Assembly: GCF_003353015.1 (NCBI RefSeq) | Contig: NZ_QREM01000001.1 | Coordinates: 534,391 to 577,634, forward strand | Length of the DNA: 43,244 nucleotides | Direction: 5' to 3' | From: Xanthomonas arboricola | Lineage (GTDB): Bacteria; Pseudomonadota; Gammaproteobacteria; Xanthomonadales; Xanthomonadaceae | In this document: in pieces, positions 1 through 10,542 of the stretch | Layout of the letters: each line of letters starts with the position of its first letter | Position numbering within the stretch: the first letter of the stretch is position 1 | Made by a program: the position numbers and the translations under genes | The notes under the pieces: model-generated | Seen by the model: the letters and a program-made list of their open reading frames with translations, nothing else | What the model was told of the DNA's origin: nothing | Database searches by the model: none

Positions 1-39
1 AACTGTCTGGTGCGGTGTCCTCGCCGGTTGCGGGACCGT

Positions 40-61
40 GTGGCGGCATGGATGCCGCCAC
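40..61. repeat. Perfect hairpin, 10-bp arms
   Basis: GTGGCGGCAT (40-49) and ATGCCGCCAC (52-61) are perfect inverted arms separated by GG. No T-run follows on either strand, so it is not a classical intrinsic terminator. It may be the 3' hairpin of a gene left of the window, or part of a dispersed intergenic repeat. Confidence 0.5.
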
Positions 62-274
62 CGCGCCGCCAAGGATGGGTTCACGGCGTCTCCCGCAGGC
101 GGTGAGGGCACCGCGCCCTTGACCGGCAGAGCGTCGCTACAGCTTCATAACGCCCTGACTCAAAAGCTGGTCGTCCTGAGTTGGCACCGGTGGGTGTGGA
201 TGGGCTAGACGCCGTGGTTGCCTGAAACGGCTGCATGGTCGGGATACCCGACTGCACACCGTCGCTGCGCAGCA

Positions 275-327
275 TTTATGCGGAATTTACGCGGCGGCTG
301 TCGCAGGTCCATAGCGACTTTACGCAG
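275..327 (+). promoter_or_regulatory. Candidate KdpE-binding repeats
   Basis: TTTATGCGG at 275 and TTTACGCGG at 286 are direct repeats with an 11-bp period. A third copy, TTTACGCAG, lies at 319, 33 bp (three periods) further on. The E. coli KdpE site upstream of kdpFABC is a pseudo-direct repeat of the form TTTAT-N6-TTTAC, and 275-290 fits that pattern exactly in a GC-rich background. The position, about 200-250 bp before kdpF, is further upstream than in E. coli. Assignment to KdpE is inference from this match and from kdpE being in the same operon. Confidence 0.5.
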
Positions 328-523
328 CGCGGGAAGACACTGCGCAGGTTGGCGGAGCGGTTCCGCCCTGGACGATTCCGATGCATCCCTTGACCTGTCT
401 GCTCCATCGCCGCTGCGCGCGCGGTGCGGCAGCGCTTTGCCTCGTCGGCCCGCAGATGCTGCATGCGCCGCCGCACACCGTCTCCATCGCGCCGCGTTGC
501 GCGCGTCTCGGGGAGTAGCCGAC

Positions 524-616
524 ATGCCTGCCTGGTTGTCCCTGTTGTGCGGCGTGGCCGTGCTGGTTGCCGCTGCGTACCTGCTGTACGTGGTCCTGCG
601 CCCCGAAGACTTCTGA
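524..616 (+). CDS. kdpF: KdpF, small subunit of K+-transporting ATPase
   Basis: A 30-residue peptide with one membrane-spanning helix (roughly residues 3-24) ending in LRPEDF, the usual size and layout of KdpF. KdpF stabilises the KdpABC complex in the inner membrane. The ATG at 524 was chosen because a GGGGAG ribosome site sits 8-13 bases upstream and kdpA starts 15 bp after the stop. A longer in-frame opening back to 218 has non-protein-like composition and was not accepted. Recognition rests on size, hydrophobicity and its place before kdpA. Confidence 0.85.
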   Translation: MPAWLSLLCGVAVLVAAAYLLYVVLRPEDF

Positions 617-631
617 TGCGAGTGCGCTCCA

Positions 632-2446
632 ATGATTGAAACTCTCCTTGTCTATGCGCTGGCCATCGTGCTGGCCTGGCCGCTTGGCCGCTATCTGGCG
701 GCGGTGATGCGCGGCGCCCCGATGCGCGGCGATGCGCTGTTCGGCTGGATCGAACGGCCGCTGTATGCACTGCTCGGCACCCGCCCGCAGCAGGGCATGT
801 CGTGGCGCGGCTATGCGGTGGCGTTCTTGCTCAGCAACCTGGTTGTCGGCCTGCTGACCTGGGCAGTGTTCATGACCCAGGCGTGGCTGCCGTTCAACCC
901 GGACGCCGTCCCGAACATGCGCTGGGATACCGCGCTGCACACCATGGTGTCGTTCGTCACCAACACCAACCAGCAGCATTACTCGGGCCCGGCGCAGTTG
1001 TCGTATCTGGCGCAGATGAGCGGCATCGTCGGCCTGCAGGTGGTGACGCCGATGATGGGCCTGGCGTTGGCAGTGGCGACCTTGCGCGCCTTGTTCGGTG
1101 GGCGAGTTGCCGCAACGCTGTCCGATGCCTCGCTGCTGCCTCATGCGGCGGCGGGCAGCAAGTCACTGGTGGCTGGGCCGGACGCTCCGGAGATGGGCAT
1201 GCCACGCCAGGGACGGCAGCCGTCGGGTTCCGGCATGGAGGACCTGCCGGACGCGGACGTCGGCAATTATTGGGCCGATGTGATCCGCGCCAGCGTGCGC
1301 GTCCTGCTGCCGTTGTGCCTGCTGTGGACGGTGCTGCTTGGCTGGCAGGGCGTGCCCTCCACGTTGCAGGGTGCGGCCACTGCCGCACCGCTGGACAGCA
1401 GTGCCGGCATGCCCAGGCAGACCATACCGGTCGGGCCGGTTGCGGCGATGGTCGCGGTCAAGCAGCTCGGCACCAATGGCGGCGGCTGGTACGGCCCCAA
1501 CAGTTCGGTGGCGCTGGAAAATCCCACGCCGCTGAGCAATCTGCTGGAGACGCTGGCGCTGGTGCTGTTGCCGATGAGCGTGGTGTTCATGGTCGGCTAC
1601 CTGACCGGGCGCAAACGGCTCACCGCCCTGGTATTGGGCACCATGCTGACGATGTCGGCCGCGTCCACCGCGCTGTTGCTGTGGTCCGAAGCGCATTCGG
1701 CCAGTGCCAGCTCGGCTGCCGTGATGGAAGGCAAGGAGGTGCGTATCGGCGCGGATGCGTCCGCGTTATGGGCGGCGTTGACCACGCAGACCTCCAACGG
1801 CTCGGTCAATGCGATGCACGATTCGCTGGCGCCGTTGAGCGGCCTGGTCACGCTGGTGGACATGCTGATCAACGCGATCTGGGGCGGCGTCGGCTGCGGT
1901 TTGCAGCAGTTCGTGGTGTATCTGCTGCTGAGCGTGTTTCTGGCCGGTCTGATGACCGGGCGCACGCCGGAGTTGTTCGGCCGCAAGATCGAAGCGCGCG
2001 AGGTGCAGCTGCTTGCGCTGCTGATCCTGCTGCAGCCGCTGGTGGTGCTGGGCTTCACCGCGGTGGCGCTGGCGGTGCCTGCAGTGACGGCCAATTCCAA
2101 TCCCGGCTTCCATGGCATCAGCCAGGTGTTCTACGAGTACACCTCGGCCTTCGCCAACAACGGGTCGGGCTTCGAAGGGCTGGGCGATGCGACGTACTGG
2201 TGGAACCTGAGTTGCTCGGCGGTGCTGGCATTGGGCCGCTATCCCGCGCTGATCCTGCCGCTGATGGTGGCTGCGCGCATGGCAGTGAAGCGGCGTGCGC
2301 CCGAGTCGGCCGGCAGCCTGCAGGTCGAAACGCCAACCTTCGCGCTGACCCTGATGGCGATCGTACTGGTGCTCACCGTGCTGCAGTTCATGCCGGCACT
2401 GGTGCTGGGTCCTATCGCTGAACACCTCGCCCTGGCGGCGTCCTGA
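632..2446 (+). CDS. kdpA: KdpA, K+-binding channel-like subunit
   Basis: A 604-residue polytopic inner-membrane protein, the potassium-translocating subunit of the KdpFABC high-affinity uptake ATPase. It belongs to the superfamily of K+ transporters and has four pore-loop repeats. Visible selectivity-filter segments are TNTNQQHYSG, GTNGGGWYGPNSS and FANNGSGFEG. The protein is some 45 residues longer than E. coli KdpA. Much of the excess is a polar, low-complexity loop at about residues 163-207, before the conserved VGNYWADVIRAS segment. The ATG at 632 gives the standard N-terminus (MIETLLVYALAI). kdpB follows 11 bp downstream, so the subunits are co-transcribed. Confidence 0.98.
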   Translation: MIETLLVYALAIVLAWPLGRYLAAVMRGAPMRGDALFGWIERPLYALLGTRPQQGMSWRGYAVAFLLSNLVVGLLTWAVFMTQAWLPFNPDAVPNMRWDTALHTMVSFVTNTNQQHYSGPAQLSYLAQMSGIVGLQVVTPMMGLALAVATLRALFGGRVAATLSDASLLPHAAAGSKSLVAGPDAPEMGMPRQGRQPSGSGMEDLPDADVGNYWADVIRASVRVLLPLCLLWTVLLGWQGVPSTLQGAATAAPLDSSAGMPRQTIPVGPVAAMVAVKQLGTNGGGWYGPNSSVALENPTPLSNLLETLALVLLPMSVVFMVGYLTGRKRLTALVLGTMLTMSAASTALLLWSEAHSASASSAAVMEGKEVRIGADASALWAALTTQTSNGSVNAMHDSLAPLSGLVTLVDMLINAIWGGVGCGLQQFVVYLLLSVFLAGLMTGRTPELFGRKIEAREVQLLALLILLQPLVVLGFTAVALAVPAVTANSNPGFHGISQVFYEYTSAFANNGSGFEGLGDATYWWNLSCSAVLALGRYPALILPLMVAARMAVKRRAPESAGSLQVETPTFALTLMAIVLVLTVLQFMPALVLGPIAEHLALAAS

Positions 2447-2457
2447 GAGTTTGAGCA

Positions 2458-4506
<2,049 letters not shown>

Positions 4507-4509
4507 GTC

Positions 4510-5163
4510 ATGACCACTTCTTCAAACACCCGCATGTCCGCTGCGCTGCCGTTGCGTGACGACGGCGCCCTGCGCGGTTCGGTGATGCTGGCGTTGTTCG
4601 TCCTGCTCGGCCTGGGCCTGAGCTATTCGTTGATCGCCACCGGCATCACCGGCGCCTTGTTTCCCGCGCAGGCGCATGGCTCTCTGCTGCGCGATGACGC
4701 ACGCGTGGTCGGCTCGGCCCTGGTGGCCCAGCCGTTTGCCGATGCGCGCTATTTCCAGCCACGCCCCTCGGCGGCCAAGTACGACCCGACCGCGGCGGCC
4801 GGCAGCAACCAGGCGCGCTCCAATCCCGACCTGCAGGCCCGCATCGCCGCCACGCGCGCCGAGGTGGCGGCGCGCGACGGCATCGCGCCGGAGGCAGTTC
4901 CCGGCGAATTGCTGACCCAGTCCGGCAGCGGCCTGGACCCGCACCTGAGCCCGGCCGCGGTGCAGGTGCAACTGCGCCGCGTCGCCACCGCGCGCGGCTG
5001 GCCGGAACAGCGCGTCGCCGCGCTGGTCCAGGCCGCCACCGAACGGCCACAGTTCGGCCTGCTCGGGCAGGCGCGGGTGAATGTGCTGGCACTGAACCTG
5101 GCGCTGGATCGCGCCGGGAATGGGGAGTCCGGAATCGGGAATGGGTCAAAGCCACAACGCTAG
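4510..5163 (+). CDS. kdpC: KdpC, K+-transporting ATPase subunit C
   Basis: A 217-residue protein with one N-terminal membrane helix (about residues 22-44) and a periplasmic domain, as in KdpC, which supports the KdpA-KdpB interaction. Family segments include the GSALVAQPFADARYFQPRPSA stretch, SNPDLQAR, and the DPHLSP and ARVNVLALNLALD segments near the end. The family normally stops about here. The last 16 or so residues (from about 202) are encoded by the left arm of a heptad repeat element that begins at 5113, so the C-terminus is repeat-derived. kdpD follows after 61 bp that hold the other arm. Confidence 0.96.
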   Translation: MTTSSNTRMSAALPLRDDGALRGSVMLALFVLLGLGLSYSLIATGITGALFPAQAHGSLLRDDARVVGSALVAQPFADARYFQPRPSAAKYDPTAAAGSNQARSNPDLQARIAATRAEVAARDGIAPEAVPGELLTQSGSGLDPHLSPAAVQVQLRRVATARGWPEQRVAALVQAATERPQFGLLGQARVNVLALNLALDRAGNGESGIGNGSKPQR

Positions 5164-5220
5164 ATCTGTCAGCTCGCGGTAGGCTCCACACATCCCCAAT
5201 CCCGACTCCCCAATCCCGGC
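5113..5220. repeat. Heptad inverted-arm element, kdpC-kdpD
   Basis: The left arm (about 5113-5146) starts GCCGGGAATGGGGA and continues with GGGA-type heptads. The right arm (about 5192-5220) is the reverse-complement type and ends CCCCAATCCCGGC, four bases before the kdpD start. The spacer of about 45 bp is unrelated to the spacers of the other copies. The left arm encodes the end of KdpC. The arms could form an imperfect stem-loop between kdpC and kdpD. Confidence 0.85.
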
Positions 5221-5224
5221 CTTC

Positions 5225-7885
5225 ATGATCGACGCCCGCACCCAACAAGCCGACGCGCTGATCGGCGAACTGCAGCGCGAACATGGCGGGCGTCTGACGG
5301 TCTTCCTGGGCGCCGCGCCGGGGGTGGGCAAGACCTACGCGATGTTGTCGCGCGCGCGCGAGCGCCTGCGCCAGGGCATGGACGTGGTGGCCGGAGTGGT
5401 GGAAACCCATGGCCGCAGCGAGACCGCCGCACTGCTGGATGGCCTGCCGTTGCTGGCGCGTACCCGCATCAGCTACCAGGGCCGGCAGCTGGAAGAGCTC
5501 GACCTGGACGCCTTGCTCGCGCGCAAGCCCAAGCTGGCCCTGATCGACGAGCTGGCCCACCGCAACGTGCCCGGCAGCCGGCACGAGCGGCGCTGGCAGG
5601 ACATCGTCGAACTGCTCGATGCCGGCATCGATGTCTACACCACGGTCAACATCCAGCATCTGGAAAGCCTCAACGACATCGTGCTGCGCATCACCGGGGT
5701 GCGCGTGTCCGAGACTGTGCCCGATGCGGTGTTCGACCGCCTGCGCGACATCGTGCTGGTGGATCTGCCGCCGCGCGAACTGATCGAACGCCTGCAGCAG
5801 GGCAAGGTGTATCTGCCCGAGCAGGCGACCCAGGCCTTGCAGGCGTTCTTCTCGCCCTCCAACCTCACCGCCCTGCGCGAGCTGGCGATGCAGACCGCGG
5901 CCGACCGCGTCGACAGCGACCTGCGCGACACCCAGGCCGCGCGCGGACTGCCGGGCACTGCCGCCTTGCGTCGCCGCGTGGTGGTGGCCATCGACGGGCG
6001 TGGCGGCTCGGATTATCTGGTGCGGGTGGCGCGGCGGCTGTCCGAGCGGCGCGACGCGCCGTGGACGGTGGTCACCGTGCAGACGCGCACCGTGGCCGAT
6101 GCCGCCTGGCAGCTGGAGATCGACCGCGCGTTTGCACTGACACGCCGGTTGGGTGGGGATACCGCGCTGCTGCATGGCGCCAACGTCGCACAGGCCTTGC
6201 TGGATTTCGCTGCGCAAAACGGCGTGTCCACGCTGGTGCTGGGGCGCACGCGCGAACGCCCGCTGGCGCGCATGTTCAACCGCACGCTGACCCAGCAATT
6301 GCTGCAGCGGGGCGCGCATTACGAACTGGTCATCGTCAGCTCCGCCGATGCGCGTGCACGCGCGCGCCAGCGTTGGCGCAATCCGCGCCAGTGGCTGCAG
6401 CGCTACGACCTGGCGTTCGCGGCGATTGCCGCCGCTGCAGCGGTCGCGGTGGCGTGGGTGATCCAGCGCTGGACCGACATCGACGACCTGTCGATGGTGT
6501 TCATCGTCGCGGTGGTGCTGGTGGCCTCGCGCACACGCATGGCCGCCGCGGTGATCGCCGCGCTGCTGAGTTTTGTCGCCTACAACTTCTTCTTCATCGA
6601 ACCGCGCTTCACCCTGCACATCAGCGCGCGCCAGGGCGTGGTGACGGTGTGCCTGTTCCTGATCGCCGCCCTGGTGGCCGGCCGCCTGGCCTCGCGCCTG
6701 CGCAGCCAGGTGCTGGCCCTGCGCGCCGCCAACGCGCACGCCAACGCGCTGCAGGCGCTGGCCCGCGAGCTCAGCACCGCCGCCGACCTGGGGCAGGTGC
6801 TGGAAGCCGGCCGCCGCGCGCTGGCCACGGCACTGGATGCCGAGGCCTGGTTGCGGCTGGAGCAACGCGAGAGCGATGCGCCGGCCAGCTTCGGCGCACT
6901 CGATCGCAGCGCGGCGGAGTGGACCCAGCGCCACGGGCAGCCGGCGGGCCACTTCACCGACACGCTGGCCGGCGCGCAGTGGTGGTGCCTGCCGGTGCGG
7001 CACGAACGTGGCAGCCTTGGCGTGGCCGCGTTGCGCTTTCGTCAGAGCGTGCAGCGGCCCGGCCTGGAGCAACGCCGGCTGGCCGAAGCGATGGTGGAGG
7101 ACATCGGCCAGGCCGCACTGCGTACGCGCCTGGTCGCCGATCTGGAGGGCGCGCGCGTCAGTGGCGAAACCGAGCGCCTGCGCTCGGCATTGCTGTCCTC
7201 GGTCTCGCATGACCTGCGCTCGCCGCTGGCCTCGATGATCGGCTCGGCCAGCAGCCTGGCCAGCTACGGCGATGCGATGGACGCGCACGACCGCCACAGC
7301 CTGCTGGACACCATCCAGCTCGAAGGCGAGCGGCTGGATCGCTACATCCAGAACCTGCTCGACATGACCCGGCTCGGCCACACCGGGCTGACCTTGAAGC
7401 GCGACTGGATCGGCGTGGACGAGTTGATCGGCTCGGCCACGCGGCGGCTGCAGCGCTACCAGCCGGCAGTACGGCTGCACCTGGAGCTGGCCGCCGACCT
7501 GCCGGCGATCTGGGTGCACCCTGCACTGGTGGAACAGGCGATCTTCAACGTGCTGGAGAATGCGGCGAAATTTTCGCCAGCTGGCGTGGCCGTCACCGTG
7601 CAGGCGCGGCTGCAGGCCGGCGCCCTGCAGATTGATATCGGCGACCAGGGCCCCGGCATTCCCGAGGACGAGCGCGCGCGCATCTTCGACATGTTCTACA
7701 GCGTGGAGCGTGGCGACCGCGGCCGCCATGGCACCGGGCTGGGCCTGACCATCTGCCAGGGCATGATCGGCGCGCATGGCGGCAGCGTGGAGGCGCTGGC
7801 CGGCGCCGATGGTCACGGCACCACGATCCGCATTACGCTGCCGTTGCTCGTTCCTGCCGCGCCACCTCGCCCCGATGCCGACTGA
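5225..7885 (+). CDS. kdpD: KdpD, osmosensitive K+ sensor histidine kinase
   Basis: An 886-residue sensor kinase controlling kdp expression. Order of domains: N-terminal KdpD sensor domain with Walker A GAAPGVGKT at residues 29-37; a universal-stress-protein-like domain (about 245-375); four membrane helices of the DUF4118 type (about 395-488); a GAF-like region; a HisKA domain with phosphoacceptor His662 in SVSHDLRSP; and a HATPase domain with NVLENAAKFSP, DQGPGIP and GTGLGL motifs. Size matches the E. coli protein (894). The ATG at 5225 lies four bases after the repeat arm and has no clear Shine-Dalgarno site. kdpE overlaps its 3' end by 11 bp. Confidence 0.97.
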   Translation: MIDARTQQADALIGELQREHGGRLTVFLGAAPGVGKTYAMLSRARERLRQGMDVVAGVVETHGRSETAALLDGLPLLARTRISYQGRQLEELDLDALLARKPKLALIDELAHRNVPGSRHERRWQDIVELLDAGIDVYTTVNIQHLESLNDIVLRITGVRVSETVPDAVFDRLRDIVLVDLPPRELIERLQQGKVYLPEQATQALQAFFSPSNLTALRELAMQTAADRVDSDLRDTQAARGLPGTAALRRRVVVAIDGRGGSDYLVRVARRLSERRDAPWTVVTVQTRTVADAAWQLEIDRAFALTRRLGGDTALLHGANVAQALLDFAAQNGVSTLVLGRTRERPLARMFNRTLTQQLLQRGAHYELVIVSSADARARARQRWRNPRQWLQRYDLAFAAIAAAAAVAVAWVIQRWTDIDDLSMVFIVAVVLVASRTRMAAAVIAALLSFVAYNFFFIEPRFTLHISARQGVVTVCLFLIAALVAGRLASRLRSQVLALRAANAHANALQALARELSTAADLGQVLEAGRRALATALDAEAWLRLEQRESDAPASFGALDRSAAEWTQRHGQPAGHFTDTLAGAQWWCLPVRHERGSLGVAALRFRQSVQRPGLEQRRLAEAMVEDIGQAALRTRLVADLEGARVSGETERLRSALLSSVSHDLRSPLASMIGSASSLASYGDAMDAHDRHSLLDTIQLEGERLDRYIQNLLDMTRLGHTGLTLKRDWIGVDELIGSATRRLQRYQPAVRLHLELAADLPAIWVHPALVEQAIFNVLENAAKFSPAGVAVTVQARLQAGALQIDIGDQGPGIPEDERARIFDMFYSVERGDRGRHGTGLGLTICQGMIGAHGGSVEALAGADGHGTTIRITLPLLVPAAPPRPDAD

Positions 7886-8591
7886 CCCCACTGCCATCCC
7901 GCCTGCCCGCGTGCTGATCGTCGACGACGAGCCGCAGATCCGCCGCTTTCTCGACATCAGCCTGCGCGCACAGGGGTATCGCGTGCTGCAGGCCGGCACC
8001 GGCGAAGAAGGTCTTGCGCTGCTGGCCGGGCAGGGCGCCGAACTGGTGGTGCTGGACATCGGCCTGCCCGACCGCGACGGCCACGAGGTGCTGCGCGAGA
8101 TCCGCCAGTGGTCCAGCGTGCCGGTGATCATGCTCACCGTGCGCGCCGGCGAAACCGAAAAGGTCGCCGCGCTCGATGCCGGCGCCAACGACTACGTCAC
8201 CAAGCCGTTCGGCGTACAGGAACTGATGGCGCGCATCCGCGCGCTGCTGCGCCAGGCCGGCGCCGCCAGCACGGTGGAGGAGAGCGTGTTCGACGACGGC
8301 CGCCTGCATATCCATCTGGGCCTGCGCGAGGTCACCCTCGATGGCGAGGCGGTGCCCTTGAGTCGCAAGGAATACGCCCTGCTCGCGCTGCTGTTCAAGC
8401 ACGCCGGCCGCGTGGTCACCCAGCCGCAGCTGCTGCGCGAGGTGTGGGGCCCCACCCATGAAGACGACACCCATTACCTGCGCATCCTGGTCGGCAAGCT
8501 ACGCCAGAAACTGCACGACGATGCCGCCGCCCCGCATTACATCGTCACCGAACCGGGCGTGGGGCTGCGCTTCATCGGGGTGACGCGCTGA
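7875..8591 (+). CDS. kdpE: KdpE, response regulator of kdp
   Basis: A 238-residue OmpR/PhoB-family regulator. The receiver domain (about residues 12-125) has the acidic pair DDE, the phosphoacceptor Asp61 in LDIGLPDRDG, LTVR for the conserved Thr, and Lys in TKPFG. The C-terminal winged helix follows (about 140-235; ends YIVTEPGVGLRFI). The ATG at 7875 was chosen over a longer opening at 7776: it overlaps the kdpD stop by 11 bp and gives the family N-terminus. Phosphorylated by KdpD, it should activate kdpFABC; candidate sites lie at 275-327. It converges with the next gene, leaving only 10 bp. Confidence 0.97.
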   Translation: MPTDPTAIPPARVLIVDDEPQIRRFLDISLRAQGYRVLQAGTGEEGLALLAGQGAELVVLDIGLPDRDGHEVLREIRQWSSVPVIMLTVRAGETEKVAALDAGANDYVTKPFGVQELMARIRALLRQAGAASTVEESVFDDGRLHIHLGLREVTLDGEAVPLSRKEYALLALLFKHAGRVVTQPQLLREVWGPTHEDDTHYLRILVGKLRQKLHDDAAAPHYIVTEPGVGLRFIGVTR

Positions 8592-8601
8592 GGCGGTAGC
8601 G

Positions 8602-9990
8602 TCACTCGAGCGGTGGCAGCACCTTGCCCGGATTCAGGATCCCGTCCGGATCCAGCGCGGCCTTGATCGCACGCATCGCCGCCAGCGTCGGTGCGCTGAA
8701 GGCCTGGGCCATGAAATCGCGCTTGGCCACGCCGATGCCGTGCTCGCCGGAGAGCGTGCCTTCCAGCGCCAGCACCAGCGTAAACAGGCGCGGCAATGCG
8801 GCATGCGCGCGTGCGTCCTCGTCGGCATCGGCCGGGTCGTACATGATGTTGACGTGCAGGTTGCCATTGCCGGCATGGCCGAAAGCCACAATCGGCAGCG
8901 CGAACTCCGCAGCCAATGCCTCCACGCCGGCCACCAGGTCGGGAATGCGCGACACCGGCACCACCACGTCTTCGTTGATCTTGCCGGGCTTGATCGTGCG
9001 CAGCGCCGGCGACAACGCGCGGCGTGCCGCCCACAGCTTGTCGCGCGCGCTGCCATCGGCGGCCACGTCCAGGCTCACCACGCCCTCGCCATCGGCGGCA
9101 TCGTGCAAGGCCTGCAAGGCATAGGGCAGGGTGTCGTGATCGCCATCGGCTTCGATCAGCAGCATCGCGCCGGCCTCGGGCACGTCGCTGCCATTGCGGC
9201 GCAGTAACGCGATCGCACTGGCGTCCATGAATTCCAGCATCGTCGGCGTGGTCGGTTGTGCCATGATGCGCGACACCGCCGCCGCGGCGCTGGCCGCATC
9301 GCGATACAGCGCGCGCAAACCGGCTTGTGCGATCGCACGCGGGGTCAGCTTCAAGGTCGCCTCGACGATGATCGCCAGGGTGCCTTCGCTGCCGATCAAA
9401 AGATGTGTGAGGTCGTAGCCGGTGGAGTTTTTGGTATACGCACCACCGCAGCGGATCACCTCGCCGGTGCCGGTCACTGCGACCAGGCCGAGCACGTTGT
9501 CGCGGGTGGTGCCGTACTTCACCGCGCGCGGGCCGCCGGCATTGGTGGCCAGGTTGCCGCCGACGCTGCAGATGTCCGCGCTGGACGGATCCGGCGGCCA
9601 GAACAGGCCGTGCGGCTGCAGGGCCTGCTGCAACTCGCCATTGAGCAGGCCAGGTTGCACCACGGCGCAGCGGTCCTGCGGACGCAGCGCAAGGATGCGG
9701 TTCATGCGCGCCATCGACACCACCACGCCGCCGGCAAACGGCACTGCCGCACCGGTGGTGCCGGTGCCCGCGCCACGCGCCACGATCGGCACGCCATGCG
9801 CGCGACAGGCCTGCACGATCGCCACCACCTCCGCGGTATCGCGCGGCAGGGCAACGGCGGCGGGCAAGGCGCAGCGGCGCGAATCGTCCTCGCCATGGCG
9901 ACGCCGCGCGTCGGCGCCGGTGAGCCAGCCATCGGGGCCAAGCCGCGCGGCCAGCAAGTCGGCCAGGGCAGTGGGGAGTACATCGGTCAT
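8602..9990 (-). CDS. GlcD/Dld-type FAD-linked oxidoreductase
   Basis: A 462-residue flavoenzyme of the glycolate oxidase subunit D / D-lactate dehydrogenase type. The N-terminal FAD-binding PCMH domain (about residues 35-215) has the GAGTGTTGAAVP loop and the DICSVGGNLATNAGGPRAVK segment. The C-terminal FAD-oxidase domain carries GHAGNGNLHVNIMYDP, the GEHGIG motif and the terminal DPDGILNPGKVLPP. It should oxidise a 2-hydroxy acid (D-lactate, glycolate or 2-hydroxyglutarate; the sequence does not say which). The start at 9990 gives MTDVLPTAL and overlaps the upstream stop by four bases (ATGA), so it is coupled to the preceding gene. A longer frame to 10176 is only the shadow of that gene. Confidence 0.92.
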   Translation of the reverse strand: MTDVLPTALADLLAARLGPDGWLTGADARRRHGEDDSRRCALPAAVALPRDTAEVVAIVQACRAHGVPIVARGAGTGTTGAAVPFAGGVVVSMARMNRILALRPQDRCAVVQPGLLNGELQQALQPHGLFWPPDPSSADICSVGGNLATNAGGPRAVKYGTTRDNVLGLVAVTGTGEVIRCGGAYTKNSTGYDLTHLLIGSEGTLAIIVEATLKLTPRAIAQAGLRALYRDAASAAAAVSRIMAQPTTPTMLEFMDASAIALLRRNGSDVPEAGAMLLIEADGDHDTLPYALQALHDAADGEGVVSLDVAADGSARDKLWAARRALSPALRTIKPGKINEDVVVPVSRIPDLVAGVEALAAEFALPIVAFGHAGNGNLHVNIMYDPADADEDARAHAALPRLFTLVLALEGTLSGEHGIGVAKRDFMAQAFSAPTLAAMRAIKAALDPDGILNPGKVLPPLE

Positions 9991-10526
9991 GACAGGTGAT
10001 CCTGTGGTGCCGCGCGCTGGATGCATTTCCATCCCAGCACCGCGACGGTGAGCGGCAGCCAGACCCAGCGCAGCTCGGAGAGCAGCGTGGCCAGGCCGCG
10101 CGCATTGAAGAAACCGGTGGCGAACGGCGACACGCGAATCGGGCGCCACGGCGCGAACCAGCGCGCTTCGCTCCATGGCCAGGCCAGCGCAACGCCCAAT
10201 CCGCCGGAGGTCATCGCATCCAGCAGCGGATGCGAGGCGGTGCAGAGGAACAAGAATGCCGCCGCCTGCAGTGCGTCCGCACGCAACGGGCGATGCGCAG
10301 TACCGCCCAGCAGCGCGATCAGCCCGGCGAACAGCAACGAGTGGCTGGCGCCGCGATGGCCGAACGCATCGGCGTACGGGACATGCAACGCGAACGCCAG
10401 CACATCGGCATCGGGCACCATCGCCGCGACGATGCCGGCAGCGAGCAGGCGCGGCGACAGGCGGCCGCGTTCACTGGCGCACCAGAGCGCCAGCGGCACC
10501 GCGGCGTGGGTAAGGATGGTGGGCAT
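9987..10526 (-). CDS. YdjM-like membrane-bound metal-dependent hydrolase
   Basis: A 179-residue protein of the LexA-binding, inner-membrane-associated putative hydrolase family (DUF457, YdjM-like). Typical features are the N-terminal MPTILTHAAVPLAL, PDADVLAF, the FGHRGASHSLLF segment and a second SHPLLDAMTSGG motif. These supply His and Asp residues that could bind metal. Three to four hydrophobic stretches suggest an integral membrane protein. The function is not established for the family. Its stop overlaps the next start (ATGA), so it and the FAD oxidoreductase are translated from one message. The link between the two activities is unclear. Confidence 0.85.
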   Translation of the reverse strand: MPTILTHAAVPLALWCASERGRLSPRLLAAGIVAAMVPDADVLAFALHVPYADAFGHRGASHSLLFAGLIALLGGTAHRPLRADALQAAAFLFLCTASHPLLDAMTSGGLGVALAWPWSEARWFAPWRPIRVSPFATGFFNARGLATLLSELRWVWLPLTVAVLGWKCIQRAAPQDHLS

Positions 10527-10542
10527 CGCGCGTGGGTCGTTG

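Larger units (their letters stand above)
1..523. other. Non-coding region upstream of kdp
   Basis: I see no convincing gene here. Open frames exist on both strands but have arginine/alanine/serine-rich shadow composition. The stretch contains a perfect hairpin at 40-61, a nearby motif around 70-90 (aaggatgggttcacggcg) that looks like a dispersed intergenic repeat, and TTTA-type direct repeats at 275-327 that may bind KdpE. The kdp promoter should lie between about 300 and 510, but I cannot place convincing -35/-10 boxes. Confidence 0.6.

Noticed and set aside
218-523. N-terminal extension of kdpF to 132 residues
   Set aside because: The added part is Arg/Ser/Ala-rich with no family likeness, while the ATG at 524 has a good ribosome site and gives a normal KdpF.
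4646-8188. A very long minus-strand open frame (1180 codons) opposite kdpC-kdpE
   Set aside because: It is antisense to recognised kdp genes, rich in His/Gln/Arg/Ala, and arises from high-GC third positions of the true genes.
8580-8604. TGACGC/GCGTCA inverted repeat between kdpE and the FAD oxidoreductase
   Set aside because: Only 6-bp arms with a 12-base loop and no T-run; too weak to call a bidirectional terminator.
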